This document shows, one piece after another, positions 1-14,959 of a stretch of 64,000 nt of DNA. Numbering within the stretch: position 1 is the stretch's first letter; the number at the start of each line of letters is the position of its first letter. A program made the position numbers and the translations under genes. The stretch is from Pogostemon cablin (Eukaryota > Streptophyta > Magnoliopsida > Lamiales > Lamiaceae), in assembly GCA_023678885.1 (NCBI GenBank), contig JAHCLQ010000808.1:1-64000 (forward strand), given 5' to 3'. The notes beneath the pieces are model-generated. The model was not told the origin of the DNA, did not search any database, and worked only from the letters and a program-made list of their open reading frames with translations.

Positions 1-3000
1 AACAAAGAGATAATATGTATTTGAACATCGAATCTATCATACATTATATATTGTTTATCCTTTCTTAACTCATAAGGAAAGGAGTTTTTTATTCAAAGAT
101 TTGTTTAAAAGAAGTGATAATGAGTATTTGGACGTCGAATTTATCATGCATTATATGTTGTTTATCCATTCTTAACTCATAAGGAAACGAGTTCTTTATT
201 CAATGATTCGATTAAATGAAGAGATAATGAGTCTTTAAATGTTGAATCTATCATGCATTATCTGTTGTTTATCCTTTCTTAACTCATAAGGAAACGAGTT
301 CTTTATTCAATGATTCGATTAAATGAAGAGATAATAAGTCTTTAAACGTCGAATCTATCATGCATTATAAGTTGTTTATCCTTTCTTAACTCATAAAGAA
401 ATGAGTACCTTAATCAATGATTAGATTAAACAAAGAGATAATATGTATTTGAACATCGAATCTATCATACATTATATATTGTTTATCCTTTCTTAACTCA
501 TAAGGAAATGAGTTTTTTATTCAAAGATTCATTTAAAAGAAGTGATAATGAGTATTTGGACGTCGAATTTATCATGCATTATATGTTGTTTATCCTTTCT
601 TAACTCATAAGGAAACGAGTTCTTTATTCAATGATTCGATTAAATGAAGAGATAATGAGTCTTTAAATGTTGAATCTATAATGCATTATATGTTGTTTAT
701 CCTTTCTTAACTCATAAGGAAACGAGTTCTTTATTCAATGATTCGATTAAATGAAGAGATAATAAGTCTTTAAACGTCGAATCTATCATGCATTATATGT
801 TGTTTATCCTTTCTTAACTCATAAAGAAATGAGTACCTTAATCAATGATTCTATTAAACAAAGAGATAAAAAGTATTTGAACATTGAATCTATCATACAT
901 TATATATTGTTTATCCTTTCTTAACTCATAAGGAAAGGAGTTTTTTATTCAAAGATTCATTTAAAAGAAGTGATAATGAGTATTTAAACGTCGAATCTAT
1001 CATGCATTATATGTTGTTTATCCTTTCTTAACTCATAAGGAAATGAGTTCTTTATTTAATGATTCAATTAAATGAAGAGATAATGAGTCTTTAAATGTCA
1101 AATCTATCATGCATTATATGTTGTTTATCCTTTCTTAACTCATAAGGAAATGAGTTATTTATTCAATGATTCGATTAAATGGAGAGATAATAAGTCTTTA
1201 AACGTCGAATCTATCATGCATTATATGTTGTTTATCTTTTCTTAACTCATAAAGAAATGAGTTCTTTATTCGATGATTTGATTAAATAAAGAGATAATTA
1301 CTCTCTAGACGTCGAATCTATCATGCATTATATGTTGTTTATCCTTTCTTAACTCATAAAGAAACGAGTTCTTTATTCAATGATTCGATTAAACAAAGAG
1401 ATAATGAATCTTTAGACGTTGAATCTATCATGCATTATATATTGTTTATCCTTTCTTAACTCATAAAGAAACGAGTTCTTTATTAAATGATTCGATTAAA
1501 CAAAGTAATGAGTCTTTAGACGTCGAATCTATCATGCATCATATGTTGTTTATCCTTTCTTAACTCATAAAGAAAAGAGTTCTTTATTCAATGATAAATA
1601 AACGAGTTTTTTATTCAATGATTCGATTAAACAAAGAGATAATAACTCTTCAGACATCGAATCTATCATGCATTATATATTGTTTATTCTTTCTTAACTC
1701 ATATGGAAAAGAGTTTTTTATTCAACGATTCGATTAAACGAAGTGATAATGAGTCTTTAGACGACGAATCTATCATGCATTATACGTTGTTTATCCTTTC
1801 TTAACTCATAAGGAAATGAGTTCCTTATTCAATGATTCAATTAAATGAAGAGATAATAAGTCTTTAAACGTCGAATCTATCATGCATTATATATTATTTA
1901 TCCTTTCTTAAATCATAAAGAAATGAGTTCTTTATTCAATGATTCGATTAAACAAAGAGATAATAAGTTTTTGAACGTCGAATCTAACATGCATTATATA
2001 TTGTTTATCCTTTCTTAACTCATAAGGAAAGGAGTTTTTTATTCAAAGATTTGTTTAAAAGAAGTGATAATGAGTATTTAGACGTCGAATTTATCATGCA
2101 TTATATGTTGTTTATCCTTTCTTAACTCATAAGGAAACGAGTTCTTTATTCAATGATTCGATTAAACAAAGAGATAATGAATCTTTAGACGTTGAATCTA
2201 TCATGCATTATATATTGTTTATTCTTTCTTAACTCATAAAGAAACGAGTTCTTTATTAAATGATTCGATTAAACAAAGTAATGAGTCTTTAGACGTCGAA
2301 TCTATCATGCATCATATGTTGTTTATCCTTTCTTAACTCATAAAGAAAAGAGTTCTTTATTCAATGATAAATAAACGAGTTTTTTATTCAATGATTCGAT
2401 TAAACAAAGAGATAATAACTCTTCAGACATCGAATCTATCATGCATTATATATTGTTTATTCTTTCTTAACTCATATGAAAAAGAGTTTTTTATTCAACG
2501 ATTCGATTAAACGAAGTGATAATGAGTCTTTAGACGACGAATCTATCATGCATTATACGTTGTTTATCATTTCTTAACTCATAAGGAAATGAGTTCCTTA
2601 TTCAATGATTCAATTAAATGAAGAGATAATAAGTCTTTAAACGTCGAATCTATCATGCATTATATATTATTTATCTTTTCTTAAATCATAAAGAAATGAG
2701 TTCTTTATTCAATGATTCGATTAAACAAAGAGATAATAAGTTTTTGAACGTCGAATCTAACATACATTATATATTGTTTATCCTTTCTTAACTCATAAGG
2801 AAAGGAGTTTTTTATTCAAAGATTTGTTTAAAAGAAGTGATAATGAGTATTTAGACGTCGAATTTATCATGCATTATATGTTGTTTATCCTTTCTTAACT
2901 CATAAGGAAACGAGTTCTTTATTCAACGATTCGATTAAATGAAGAGATAATGAGTTTTTAAACGTCGAATCTATCATGCATTATATGTTGTTTATCCTTT

Positions 3001-6000
3001 CTTAACTCATAAGGAAACGTGTTCTTTATTCATGATTCGATTAAGCGAAGAGATAATAAGTATTTGAATGTCGAATCTACCATGCATTATATACTGTTTA
3101 TCCTTTCTTAACTCGTAAGGAAAGGAGTTTTTTATTCAAAAATTCGTTTAAAAGAAGTGATAATGAGTATTTAGACGTCGAATCTATCATGCATTATATG
3201 ATGTTTATCCTTTCTTAACTATTAAGGAAACGAGTTCTTTATTTAATGATTCAATTAAATGAAGAGATAATGAGTTTTTAAACGTCAAATCTATCATGCA
3301 TTATGTGTTGTTTATCCTTTCTTAACTCATAAGGAAAGGAGTTTTTTATTCAAAGATCCGTTTAAAAGAAGTGATAATGAGTATTTAGACGTCGAATTTA
3401 TCATGCATTGTATGTTGTTTATCCTTTCTTAACTCATAAGAAAATGAGTTCTTTATTCAATGATTCGATTAAATGAACAGATAATGAGTCTTTAAGCGTC
3501 GAATCTATCATGCATTATATGTTGTTTATCCTTTCTTAACTCATAAGGAAACGAGTTCTTTATTCAATGATTCGATTAAATGAAGAGATAATAAGTCTTT
3601 AAACGTCGAATCTATCATGCATTATAAGTTGTTTATCCTTTCTTAACTCATAAAGAAATGAGTACCTTAATCAATGATTCGATTAAACAAAGAGATAATA
3701 TGTATTTGAACATCGAATCTATCATACATTATATATTGTTTATCCTTTCTTAACTCATAAGGAAAGGAGTTTTTTATTCAAAGATTCATTTAAAAGAAGT
3801 GATAATGAGTATTTGGACGTCGAATTTATCATGCATTATATGTTGTTTATCCTTTCTTAACTCATAAGGAAACGAGTTCTTTATTCAATGATTCGATTAA
3901 ATGAAGAGATAATGAGTCTTTAAATGTTGAATCTATCATGCATTATATGTTGTTTATCCTTTCTTAACTCATAAGAAAACGAGTTCTTTATTCAATGATT
4001 CGATTAAATAAAGAGATAATAAGTCTTTAAACGTCGAATCTATCATGCATTATAAGTTGTTTATCCTTTCTTAACTCATAAAGAAATGAGTACCTTAATC
4101 AATGATTCGATTAAACAAAGAGATAATATGTATTTGAACATCGAATCTATCATACATTATATATTGTTTATCCTTTCTTAACTCATAAGGAAAGTAGTTT
4201 TTTATTCAAAGATTCATTTAAAAGAAGTGATAATGAGTATTTGGACGTCGAATTTATCATGCATTATATGTTGTTTATCCTTTCTTAACTCATAAGGAAA
4301 CGAGTTCTTTATTCAATGATTCGATTAAATGAAGAGATAATGAGTCTTTAAATGTTGAATCTATCATGCATTATATGTTGTTTATCCTTTCTTAACTCAT
4401 AAGGAAACGAGTTCTTTATTCAATGATTCGATTAAATGAAGAGATAATAAGTCTTTAAACGTCGAATCTATCATGCATTATATGTTGTTTATCCTTTCTT
4501 AACTCATAAAGAAATGAGTACCTTAATCAATGATTCTATTAAACAAAGAGATAAAAAGTATTTGAACATCGAATCTATCATACATTATATATTGTTTATC
4601 CTTTCTTAACTCATAAGGAAAGGAGTTTTTTATTCAAAGATTCATTTAAAAGAAGTGATAATGAGTATTTAAACGTCGAATCTATCATGCATTATATGTT
4701 GTTTATCCTTTCTTAACTCATAAGGAAATGAGTTCTTTATTTAATGATTCAATTAAATGAAGAGATAATGAGTCTTTAAATGTCAAATCAATCATGCATT
4801 ATATGTTGTTTATCCTTTCTTAACTCATAAGGAAATGAGTTATTTATTCAATGATTCGATTAAATGAAGAGATAATAAGTCTTTAAACGTCGAATCTATC
4901 ATGCATTATATGTTGTTTATCTTTTCTTAACTCATAAAGAAATGAGTTCTTTATTCGATGATTTGATTAAATAAAGAGATAATTACTCTCTAGACGTCGA
5001 ATCTATCATGCATTATATGTTGTTTATCCTTTTTTAACTCATAAAGAAACGAGTTCTTTATTCAATGATTCGATTAAACAAAGAGATAATGAATCTTTAG
5101 ACGTTGAATCTATCATGCATTATATATTGTTTATCCTTTCTTAACTCATAAAGAAACGAGTTCTTTATTAAATGATTCGATTAAACAAAGTGATAATGAG
5201 TCTTTAGACGTCGACTCTATCATGCATCATATGTTGTTTATCCTTTCTTAACTCATAAAGAAAAGAGTTCTTTATTCAATGATTCGATTAAACAAAGAGA
5301 TAATAAGTTTTTGAACGTCGAATCTAACATACATTATATATTGTTTATCCTTTCTTAACTCATAAGGAAAGGAGTTTTTTATTCAAAGATTTGTTTAAAA
5401 GAAGTGATAATGAGTATTTAGACGTCGAATTTATCATGCATTATATGTTGTTTATCCTTTCTTAACTCATAAGGAAACGAGTTCTTTATTCAACGATTCG
5501 ATTAAATGAAGAGATAATGAGTTTTTAAATGTCGAATCTATCATGCATTATATGTTGTTTATCCTTTCTTAACTCATAAGGAAACGAGTTCTTTATTCAT
5601 GATTCGATTAAGCGAAGAGATAATAAGTATTTGAATGTCGAATCTACCATGCATTATATACTGTTTATCCTTTCTTAACTCGTAAGGAAAGGAGTTTTTT
5701 ATTCAAAAATTCGTTTAAAAGAAGTGATAATGAGTATTTAGACGTCGAATCTATCATGCATTATATGATGTTTATCCTTTCTTAACTATTAAGGAAACGA
5801 GTTCTTTATTTAATGATTCAATTAAATGAAGAGATAATGAGTTTTTAAACGTCAAATCTATCATGCATTATATGTTGTTTATCCTTTCTTAACTCATAAG
5901 GAAAGGATTTTTTTATTCAAAGATCCGTTTATAAGAAGTGATAATGAGTATTTAGATGTCGAATTTATCATGCATTGTATGTTGTTTATCCTTTCTTAAC

Positions 6001-9000
6001 TCATAAGAAAATGAGTTCTTTATTCAATGATTCGATTAAATGAACAGATAATGAGTCTTTAAGCGTCGAATCTATCATGCATTATATGTTGTTTATCCTT
6101 TTTTTAACTCATAAGGAAACGAGTTCTTTATTCAATGATTCGATTAAATGAAGAGATAATAAGTCTTTAAACGTCGAATCTATCATGCATTATAAGTTGT
6201 TTATCCTTTCTTAACTCATAAAGAAATGAGTACCTTAATCAATGATTCGATTAAACAAAGACATAATATGTATTTGAACATCGAATCTATCATACATTAT
6301 ATATTGTTTATCCTTTCTTAACTCATAAGGAAAGGAGTTTTTTATTCAAAGATTTGTTTAAAAGAAGTGATAATGAGTATTTGGACGTCGAATTTATCAT
6401 GCATTATATGTTGTTTATCCTTTCTTAACTCATAAGGAAACGAGTTCTTTATTCAATGATTCGATTAAATGAAGAGATACTGAGTCTTTAAATGTTGAAT
6501 CTATCATGCATTATATGTTGTTTATCCTTTCTTAACTCATAAGGAAACGAGTTCTTTATTCAATGATTCGATTAAATGAAGAGATAATAAGTCTTTAAAC
6601 GTCGAATCTATCATGCATTATAAGTTGTTTATCCTTTCTTAATTCATAAAGAAATGAGTACCTTAATCAATGATTCGATTAAACAAAGAGATAATATGTA
6701 TTTGAACATCGAATCTATCATACATTATATATTGTTTATCCTTTCTTAACTCATAAGGAAAGGAGTTTTTTATTCAAAGATTCATTTAAAAGAAGTGATA
6801 ATGAGTATTTGGACGTCGAATTTATCATGCATTATATGTTGTTTATCCTTTCTTAACTCATAAGGAAACGAGTTCTTTATTCAATGATTCGATTAAATGA
6901 AGAGATAATGAGTCTTTAAATGTTGAATCTATCATGCATTATATGTTGTTTATCCTTTCTTAACTCATAAGGAAACGAGTTCTTTATTCAATGATTCGAT
7001 TAAATGAAGAGATAATAAGTCTTTAAACGTCGAATCTATCATGCATTATATGTTGTTTATCCTTTCTTAACTCATAAAGAAATGAGTACCTTAATCAATG
7101 ATTCTATTAAACAAAGAGATAAAAAGTAGTTGAACATCGAATCTATCATACATTATAAATTGTTTATCCTTTCTTAACTCATAAGGAAAGGAGTTTTTTA
7201 TTCAAAGATTCATTTAAAAGAAGTGATAATGAGTATTTAAACGTCGAATCTATCATGCATTATATGTTGTTTATCCTTTCTTAACTCATAATGAAATGAG
7301 TTCTTTATTTAATGATTCAATTAAATGAAGAGATAATGAGTCTTTAAATGTCAAATCTATCATGCATTATATGTTGTTTATCCTTTCTTAACTCATAAGG
7401 AAATGAGTTATTTATTCAATGATTCGATTAAATGAAGAGATAATAAGTCTTTAAACGTCGAATCTATCATGCATTATATGTTGTTTATCTTTTCTTAACT
7501 CATAAAGAAATGAGTTCTTTATTCGATGATTTGATTAAATAAAGAGATAATTACTCTCTAGACGTCGAATATATCATGCATTATATGTTGTTTATCCTTT
7601 CTTAACTCATAAAGAAACGAGTTCTTTATTCAATGATTCGATTAAACAAAGAGATAATGAATCTTTAGACGTTGAATCTATCATGCATTATATATTGTTT
7701 ATCCTTTCTTAACTCATAAAGAAACGAGTTCTTTATTAAATGATTCGATTAAACGAAGTGATAATGAGTCTTTAGACGTCGAATCTATCATGCATCATAT
7801 GTTGTTTATCCTTTCTTAACTCATAACGAAAAGAGTTATTTATTCAATGATAAATAAACGAGTTTTTTATTCAATGATTCGATTAAACAAAGAGATAATA
7901 ACTCTTCAGACATCGAATCTATCATGCATTATATATTGGTTATTCTTTCTTAACTCATATGGAAAAGAGTTTTTTATTCAACGATTCGATTTAACGAAGT
8001 CATAATGAGTCTTTAGACGACGAATCTATCATGCATTATACGTTGTTTATCCTTTCTTAACTCATGAGGAAATGAGTTCCTTATTCAATGATTCAATTAA
8101 ATGAAGAGATAATAAGTCTTTAAACGTCGAATCTATCATGCATTATATATTATTTATCCTTTCTTAAATCATAAAGAAATGAGTTCTTTATTCAATGATT
8201 CGATTAAACAAAGAGATAATAAGTTTTTGAACGTCGAATCTAACATACATTATATATTGTTTATCCTTTCTTAACTCATAAGGAAAGGAGTTTTTTATTC
8301 AAAGATTTGTTTAAAAGAAGTGATAATGAGTATTTAGACGTCGAATTTATCATGCATTATATGTTGTTTATCCTTTCTTAACTCATAAGGAAACGAGTTC
8401 TTTATTCAACGATTCGATTAAATGAAGAGATAATGAGTTTTTAAACGTCGAATCTATCATGCATTATATGTTGTTTATCCTTTCTTAACTCATAAGGAAA
8501 CGAGTTCTTTATTCATGATTCGATTAAGCGAAGAGATAATAAGTATTTGAATGTCGAATCTACCATGCATTATATACTGTTTATCCTTTCTTAACTCGTA
8601 AGGAAAGGAGTTTTTTATTCAAAAATTCGTTTAAAAGAAGTGATAATGAGTATTTAGACGTCGAATCTATCATGCATTATATGATGTTTATCCTTTCTTA
8701 ACTATTAAGGAAACGAGTTCTTTATTTAATGATTCAATTAAATGAAGATATAATGAGTTTTTAAACGTCAAATCTATCATGCATTATATGTTGTTTATCC
8801 TTTCTTAACTCATAAGGAAAGGAGTTTTTTATTCAAAGATCCGTTTAAAAGAAGTGATAATGAGTATTTAGACGTCGAATTTATCATGCATTGTATGTTG
8901 TTTATCCTTTCTTAACTCATTAGAAAATGAGTTCTTTATTCAATGATTCGATTAAATGAACAGATAATGAGTCTTTAAGCGTCGAATCTATCATGCATTA

Positions 9001-12000
9001 TATGTTGTTTATCCTTTCTTAACTCATAAGGAAACGAGTTCTTTATTCAATGATTCGATTAAATGAAGAGATAATAAGTCTTTAAACGTCGAATCTATCA
9101 TGCATTATAAGTTGTTTATCCTTTCTTAACTCATAAAGAAATGAGTACCTTAATCAATGATTCGATTAAACAAAGAGATAATATGTATTTGAACATCGAA
9201 TCTATCATACATTATATATTGTTTATCCTTTCTTAACTCATAAGGAAAGGAGTTTTTTATTCAAAGATTCATTTAAAAGAAGTGATAATGAGTATTTGGA
9301 CGTCGAATTTATCATGCATTATATGTTGTTTATCCTTTCTTAACTCATAAGGAAACGAGTTCTTTATTCAATGATTCGATTAAATGAAGAGATAATGAGT
9401 CTTTAAATGTTGAATCTATCATGCATTATATGTTGTTTATCCTTTCTTAACTCATAAGGAAACGAGTTCTTTATTCATGATTCGATTAAATGAAGATATA
9501 ATAAGTATTTGAAAGTCAAATCTATCATGCATTATATATTGTTTATCCTTTCTTAACTCATAAGGAAAGGAGTTTTTTATTCAAAAATTCATTTAAAAGA
9601 AGTGTTAATGAGTATTTAAACATCGAATCTATCATGCATTATATGTTGTTTATCCTTTCTTAACTCATAAGGAAATGAGTTCTTTATTTAATGATTCAAT
9701 TAAATGAAGAGATAATGAGTCTTTAAATGTCAAATCTATCATGCAATATATGTTGTTTATCCTTTCTTAACTCATAAGTAAACGAGTTCTTTATTCAATG
9801 ATTCGATTAAATGAAGAGATAATAAGTCTTTAAACGTCGAATCTATCATGCATTATATGTTGTTTGTCTTTTCTTAACTCATAAAGAAATTAGTTCTTTA
9901 TTCGATGATTCGATTAAATAAAGAGATAATTACTCTATAGACGTCGAATCTATCATGCATTATATGTTGTTTATCCTTTCTTAACTCGTAAAGAAACGAG
10001 TTCTTTATTCAATGATTCGATTAAACAAAGAGATAATGAATCTTTAGATGTTGAATCTATCATGCATTATACATTGTTTATCCTTTCTTAACTCATAAAG
10101 AAACGAGTTCTTTATTAAATAATTCAATTAAACGAAGTGATAATGAGTCTTTAGACGTCGAATCTATCATGCATCATATGTTGTTTATCCTTTCTTAACT
10201 CATAAAGAAAAGAGTTCTTTATTCAATGATAAATAAACAAGTTTTTTATTCAATGATTCGATTAAACAAAGAGATAATAAGTATTTGAACGTCGAATCTA
10301 TCATACATTATATTTCGTTTATCCTTTCTTAACTAAAAAGGAAAGGAGTTTTTTATTCACAAATTCGTTTAAAGGAAGTTATAATGAATATTTAAACGTC
10401 GAATCTATCATGCATTATATGTTGTTTATCCTCTTTAACTCATAAGGAAACGAGTTCTTTATTTAATTATTCAATTAAATGAACAGATAATGAGTATCGT
10501 CAAATTTGTCATGCATTATATGTTGTTTATCCTTTCTTAACTCATAAGGAAAGGAGTTTTTTATTCAAAGATTCGTTTAAAAGAAGTGATAATGAGTATT
10601 TAGACGTCGAATTTATCATGCATTATATGTTGTTTATCCTTTCTTAACTCATAAGGAAACGAGTTCTTTATTCAATGATTTGATTTAATGAAGAGATAAT
10701 GAGTCTTTAAACGTCAAATCTATCATGCATTATATGTTGTTTATCCTTTCTTAAATCATAAGGAAACGAGTTCTTTATTCAATGATTCGATTAAATGAAG
10801 AGATAATAAATCTTTCGAATCTATCATGCATTATATGTTGTTTATCCTTTCTTAACTCATAAAGAAATGAGTTCTTTATTTAATGATTCGATTAAACAAA
10901 GAGATATTAAGTATTTGAACGTCGAATCTATCATACATTATATATTGTTTATCCTTTCTTAACTAATAAGGAAAGGAGTTTTTCATTCACAAATTCGTTT
11001 AAAGGAAGTTATAATGAGTATTTAAACGTCGAATCTATCATGCATTATATGTTGTTTATCCTCTTTAACTCATAAGGAAACGAGTTCTTTATTTAATTAT
11101 TCAATTAAATGAAGAGATAATGAGTATTTAAACGTCAAATCTGTCATGCATTATATGTTGTTTATCCTTTCTTAACTCATAAGGAAAGGAGTTTTTTATT
11201 CAAAGATTCGTTTAAAAGAAGTGATAATGAGTATTTAGACGTCGAATTTATCATACATTATATGTTTTTTATCCTTTCTTAAATCATAAGGAAACGAGTT
11301 CTTTATTCAATGATTCGATTAAATGAAGAGATAATAAATCTTTCGAATCTATCATGCATTATATGTTGTTTATCCTTTCTTAACTCATAAAGAAATGAGT
11401 TCTTTATTTAATGATTCGATTAAACAAAGAGATAATAAGTATTTGAACGTCGAATCTATCATACATTATATATTGTTTATCCTTTCTTAACTCAGAAGGA
11501 AAGGACTTTTTTATTCAAAGATTCGTTTAAAAGAAGTGATAATGAGTATTTGGACGTCGAATTTATCATGCATTATATGTTGTTTATCCTTTCTTAACTC
11601 ATAAGGAAACAAGTTCTTTATTCAATGATTCGATTAAATGAAGAGATAATGAGTCTTTAAATATTGAATCTATCATGCATTATTTGTTGTTTATCCTTTC
11701 TTAACTCATAAGGAAACGAGTTCTTTATTCATGATTCGATTAAACGAAGAGATAATAAGTATTTGAAAGTCAAATCTATCATGCATTATATTTTGTTTAT
11801 CCTTTCTTAACTCATAAGGAAAGGAGTTTTTATTCAAAAATTCATTTAAAAGAAGTGTTAATGAGTATTTAAACATTGAATCTATCATGCATTATATGTT
11901 GTTTATCCTTTCTTAACTCATAAGGAAACGAGTTCTTTATTTAATGATTCAATTAAATGAAGAGATAATGAGTCTTTAAACGTCAAATCTATCATGCATT

Positions 12001-13900
12001 ATATGTTGTTTATCCTTTCTTAAATCATAAGGAAACGAGTTCTTTATTCAATGATTCGATTAAATGAAGAGATAATAAATCTTTAAACGTCGAATCTATC
12101 ATGCATTATATGTTGTTTATCCTTTCTTAACTCATAAAGAAATGAGTTCTTTATTTAATGATTCGATTAAACAAAGAGATAATAAGTATTTGAACGTCGA
12201 ATCTATCATACATTATATATTGTTTATCCTTTCTTAACTCAGAAGGAAAGGACTTTTTTATTCAAAGATTCGTTTAAAAGAAGTGATAATGAGTATTTGG
12301 ACGTCGAATTTATCATGCATTATATGTTGTTTATCCTTTCTTAACTCATAAGGAAACAAGTTCTTTATTCAATGATTCGATTAAATGAAGAGATAATGAG
12401 TCTTTAAATATTGAATCTATCATGCATTATTTGTTGTTTATCCTTTCTTAACTCATAAGGAAACGAGTTCTTTATTCATGATTCGATTAAACGAAGAGAT
12501 AATAAGTATTTGAAAGTCAAATCTATCATGCATTATATATTGTTTATCCTTTCTTAACTCATAAGGAAAGGAGTTTTTATTCAAAAATTCATTTAAAAGA
12601 AGTGTTAATGAGTATTTAAACATTGAATCTATCATGCATTATATGTTGTTTATCCTTTCTTAACTCATAAGGAAACGAGTTCTTTATTTAATGATTCAAT
12701 TAAATGAAGAGATAATGAGTCTTTAAACGTCAAATCTATCATGCATTATATGTTGTTTATCCTTTCTTAACTCATAAGGAAACGAGTTCTTTATTCAATG
12801 ATTCGATTAAATGAAGAGATAATAAGTCTTTAAACGTCGAATCTATCATGCTTTATATGTTGTTTATCTTTTCTTAACTCATAAAGAAATGAGTTCTTTA
12901 TTCGATGATTCGATTAAATAAAGAGATAATTACTCTCTAGACGTCGAATCTATGCATTATATGTTGTTTATCCTTTCTTAACTCATAAAGAAACGAGTTC
13001 TTTATTCAATGATTCGATTAAACAAAGAGATAATGAATCTTTAGACGTTGAATCTATCATGCATTATATATTATTTATCCTTTCTTAACTCATAAAGAAA
13101 CGAGTTCTTTATTAAATGATTCGATTAAACGAAGTGATAATGTGTCTTTAGACATCGAATCTATCATGCGTCATATGTTGTTTATCCTTTCTTAACTCAT
13201 AAAGAAAAGAGTTCTTTATTCAATGATAAATAAACGAGTTTTTTATTCAATGATTCGATTAAACAAAGAAATAATAACTCTTCAGACATCGAATCTATCA
13301 TGCATTATATATTGTTTATTCTTTCTTAACTCATATGGAAAGGAGTTTTTTATTCAACGATTCGATTAAACGAAGTGATAATGAGTCTTTAGACAACAAA
13401 TCTATCATGCATTATACGTTGTTTATCCTTTCTTAACTCATAAGGAAACGAGTTCCTTATTCAATGATTCAATTAAATGAAGAGATAATAAGTCTTTAAA
13501 CGTCGAATCTATCATGCATTATATATTATTTATCCTTTCTTAAATCATAAAGAAATGAGTTCTTTATTCAATGATTCGATTAAACAAAGAGATAATAAGT
13601 TTTTGAACGTCGAATCTAACATACATTATATATTGTTTATCCTTTCTTAACTCATAAGGAAAGGAGTTTTTTATTCAAAGATTTGTTTAAAAGAAGTGAT
13701 AATGAGTATTTAAACGTCGAATTTATCATGCATTATATGTTGTTTATCCTTTCTTAACTCATAAGGAAACAAGTTCTTTATTCAACGATTCGATTAAATG
13801 AAGAGATAATGAGTCTTTAAACGTCGAATCTAGCATGCATTATATGTTGTTTATCCTTTCTTAACTCATAAGGAAACGAGTTCTTTATTCATGATTCGAT
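1..13900. repeat. Left sub-array with 2.6-2.9 kb super-repeats
   Basis: Rare monomer variants recur at long spacing, which shows higher-order units. The variant TTCATGATTCGATTAAGCGA starts near 3031, 5598, 8514 and 13890. The first spacings are 2567 and 2916 bp, and the last (5376 bp) is close to two units. A monomer carrying an extra partial copy (ATGATAAATAAACGAG) occurs near 1591, 2364, 7848, 10227 and 13226. The interval between the first two is 773 bp, and the surrounding sequence is nearly identical, indicating a local duplication. The variant ATAATATGTATTTGAACATC also recurs (near 10, 430, 3690, 4120, 6260, 6690 and 9180). I inferred units from shared variants read by eye, so edges are approximate. 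Confidence 0.8.
11281..12768. repeat. Tandem duplication of a 7-monomer block (747 bp)
   Basis: Two adjacent copies, roughly 11281-12021 and 12022-12768, share private variants. Examples are TCAGAAGGAAAGGAC at about 11493 and 12240, TTTAAATATTGAATC, TTATTTGTTG, and the one-base-deleted TTCATGATTCG at 11731 and 12478. The spacing is 747 bp, seven monomers with small indels. The near-identity of the pair points to a recent unequal exchange or replication slippage. Confidence 0.8.
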
Positions 13901-14959
13901 TAAGCGAAGAGATAATAAGTATTTGAATGTCGAATCTACCATGCATTATATATTGTTTATCATTTCTTAACTCGTAAGGAAAGGAGTTTTTTATTAAAAA
14001 ATTCATTTAAAAGAAGTGATAATGAGTATTTAGACGTCGAATCTATCATGCATTATATGTTGTTTATCCTTTCTTAACTATTAAGGAAACGAGTTCTTTA
14101 TTTAATGATTCAATTAAATGAATAGAAAATGAGTTTTTAAACGTCAAATCTATCATGCATTATATGTTGTTTATCCTTTCTTAACTCATAAGGAAAGGAG
14201 TTTTTTATTCAAAGATTCGTTTAAAAGAAGGGATAATGAGTATTTAGACGTCAAATTTATCATGTATTATATGTTGTTCATCCTTTCTTAACTCATAAGG
14301 AAACGAGTTCTTTATTCAATGATTCGATTAAATGAACAGATAATGAGGCTTTAAGCGTCGAATCTATCATGCATTATATGTTGTTTATCCTTTCTTAACT
14401 CATAAGGAAACGAGTTCTTTATTCAATGATTCGATTAAATGAAGAGATAATAAGTCTTTAAACGTCGAATCTATCATGCATTATATGTTGGTTATCCTTT
14501 CTTAACTCATAAAGAAATGAGTACCTTAATCAATGATTCGATTAAACAAAGAGATAATAAGTATTTGAACGTCGAATCTATCATACATTATATATTGTTT
14601 ATCCTTTCTTAACTCATAAGGAAAGGAGTTTTTTATTCAAAGATTCGTTTAAAAGAAGTGATAATGAGTATTTGGACGTCGAATTTATCATGCATTATAT
14701 GTTGTTTATCCTTTCTTAACTCATAAGGAAACGAGTTCTTTATTCAATGATTCGATTAAATGAAGAGATAATGAGTCTTTAAACGTTGAATCTATCATGC
14801 ATTATATGTTGTTTATCCTTTCTTAACTCATAAGGAAACAAGTTCTTTATTCAATGATTCGATTAAATGAAGAGATAATGAGTCTTTAAACGTCGAATCT
14901 TTCACGCATTATATGTTGTTTATCCTTTCTTAACTCATAAGGAAACGAGTTCTTTATTC

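Noticed and set aside
11706..12635. Two almost identical 60-codon minus-strand ORFs 747 bp apart
   Set aside because: They are the two halves of the 747-bp satellite duplication, not genes.
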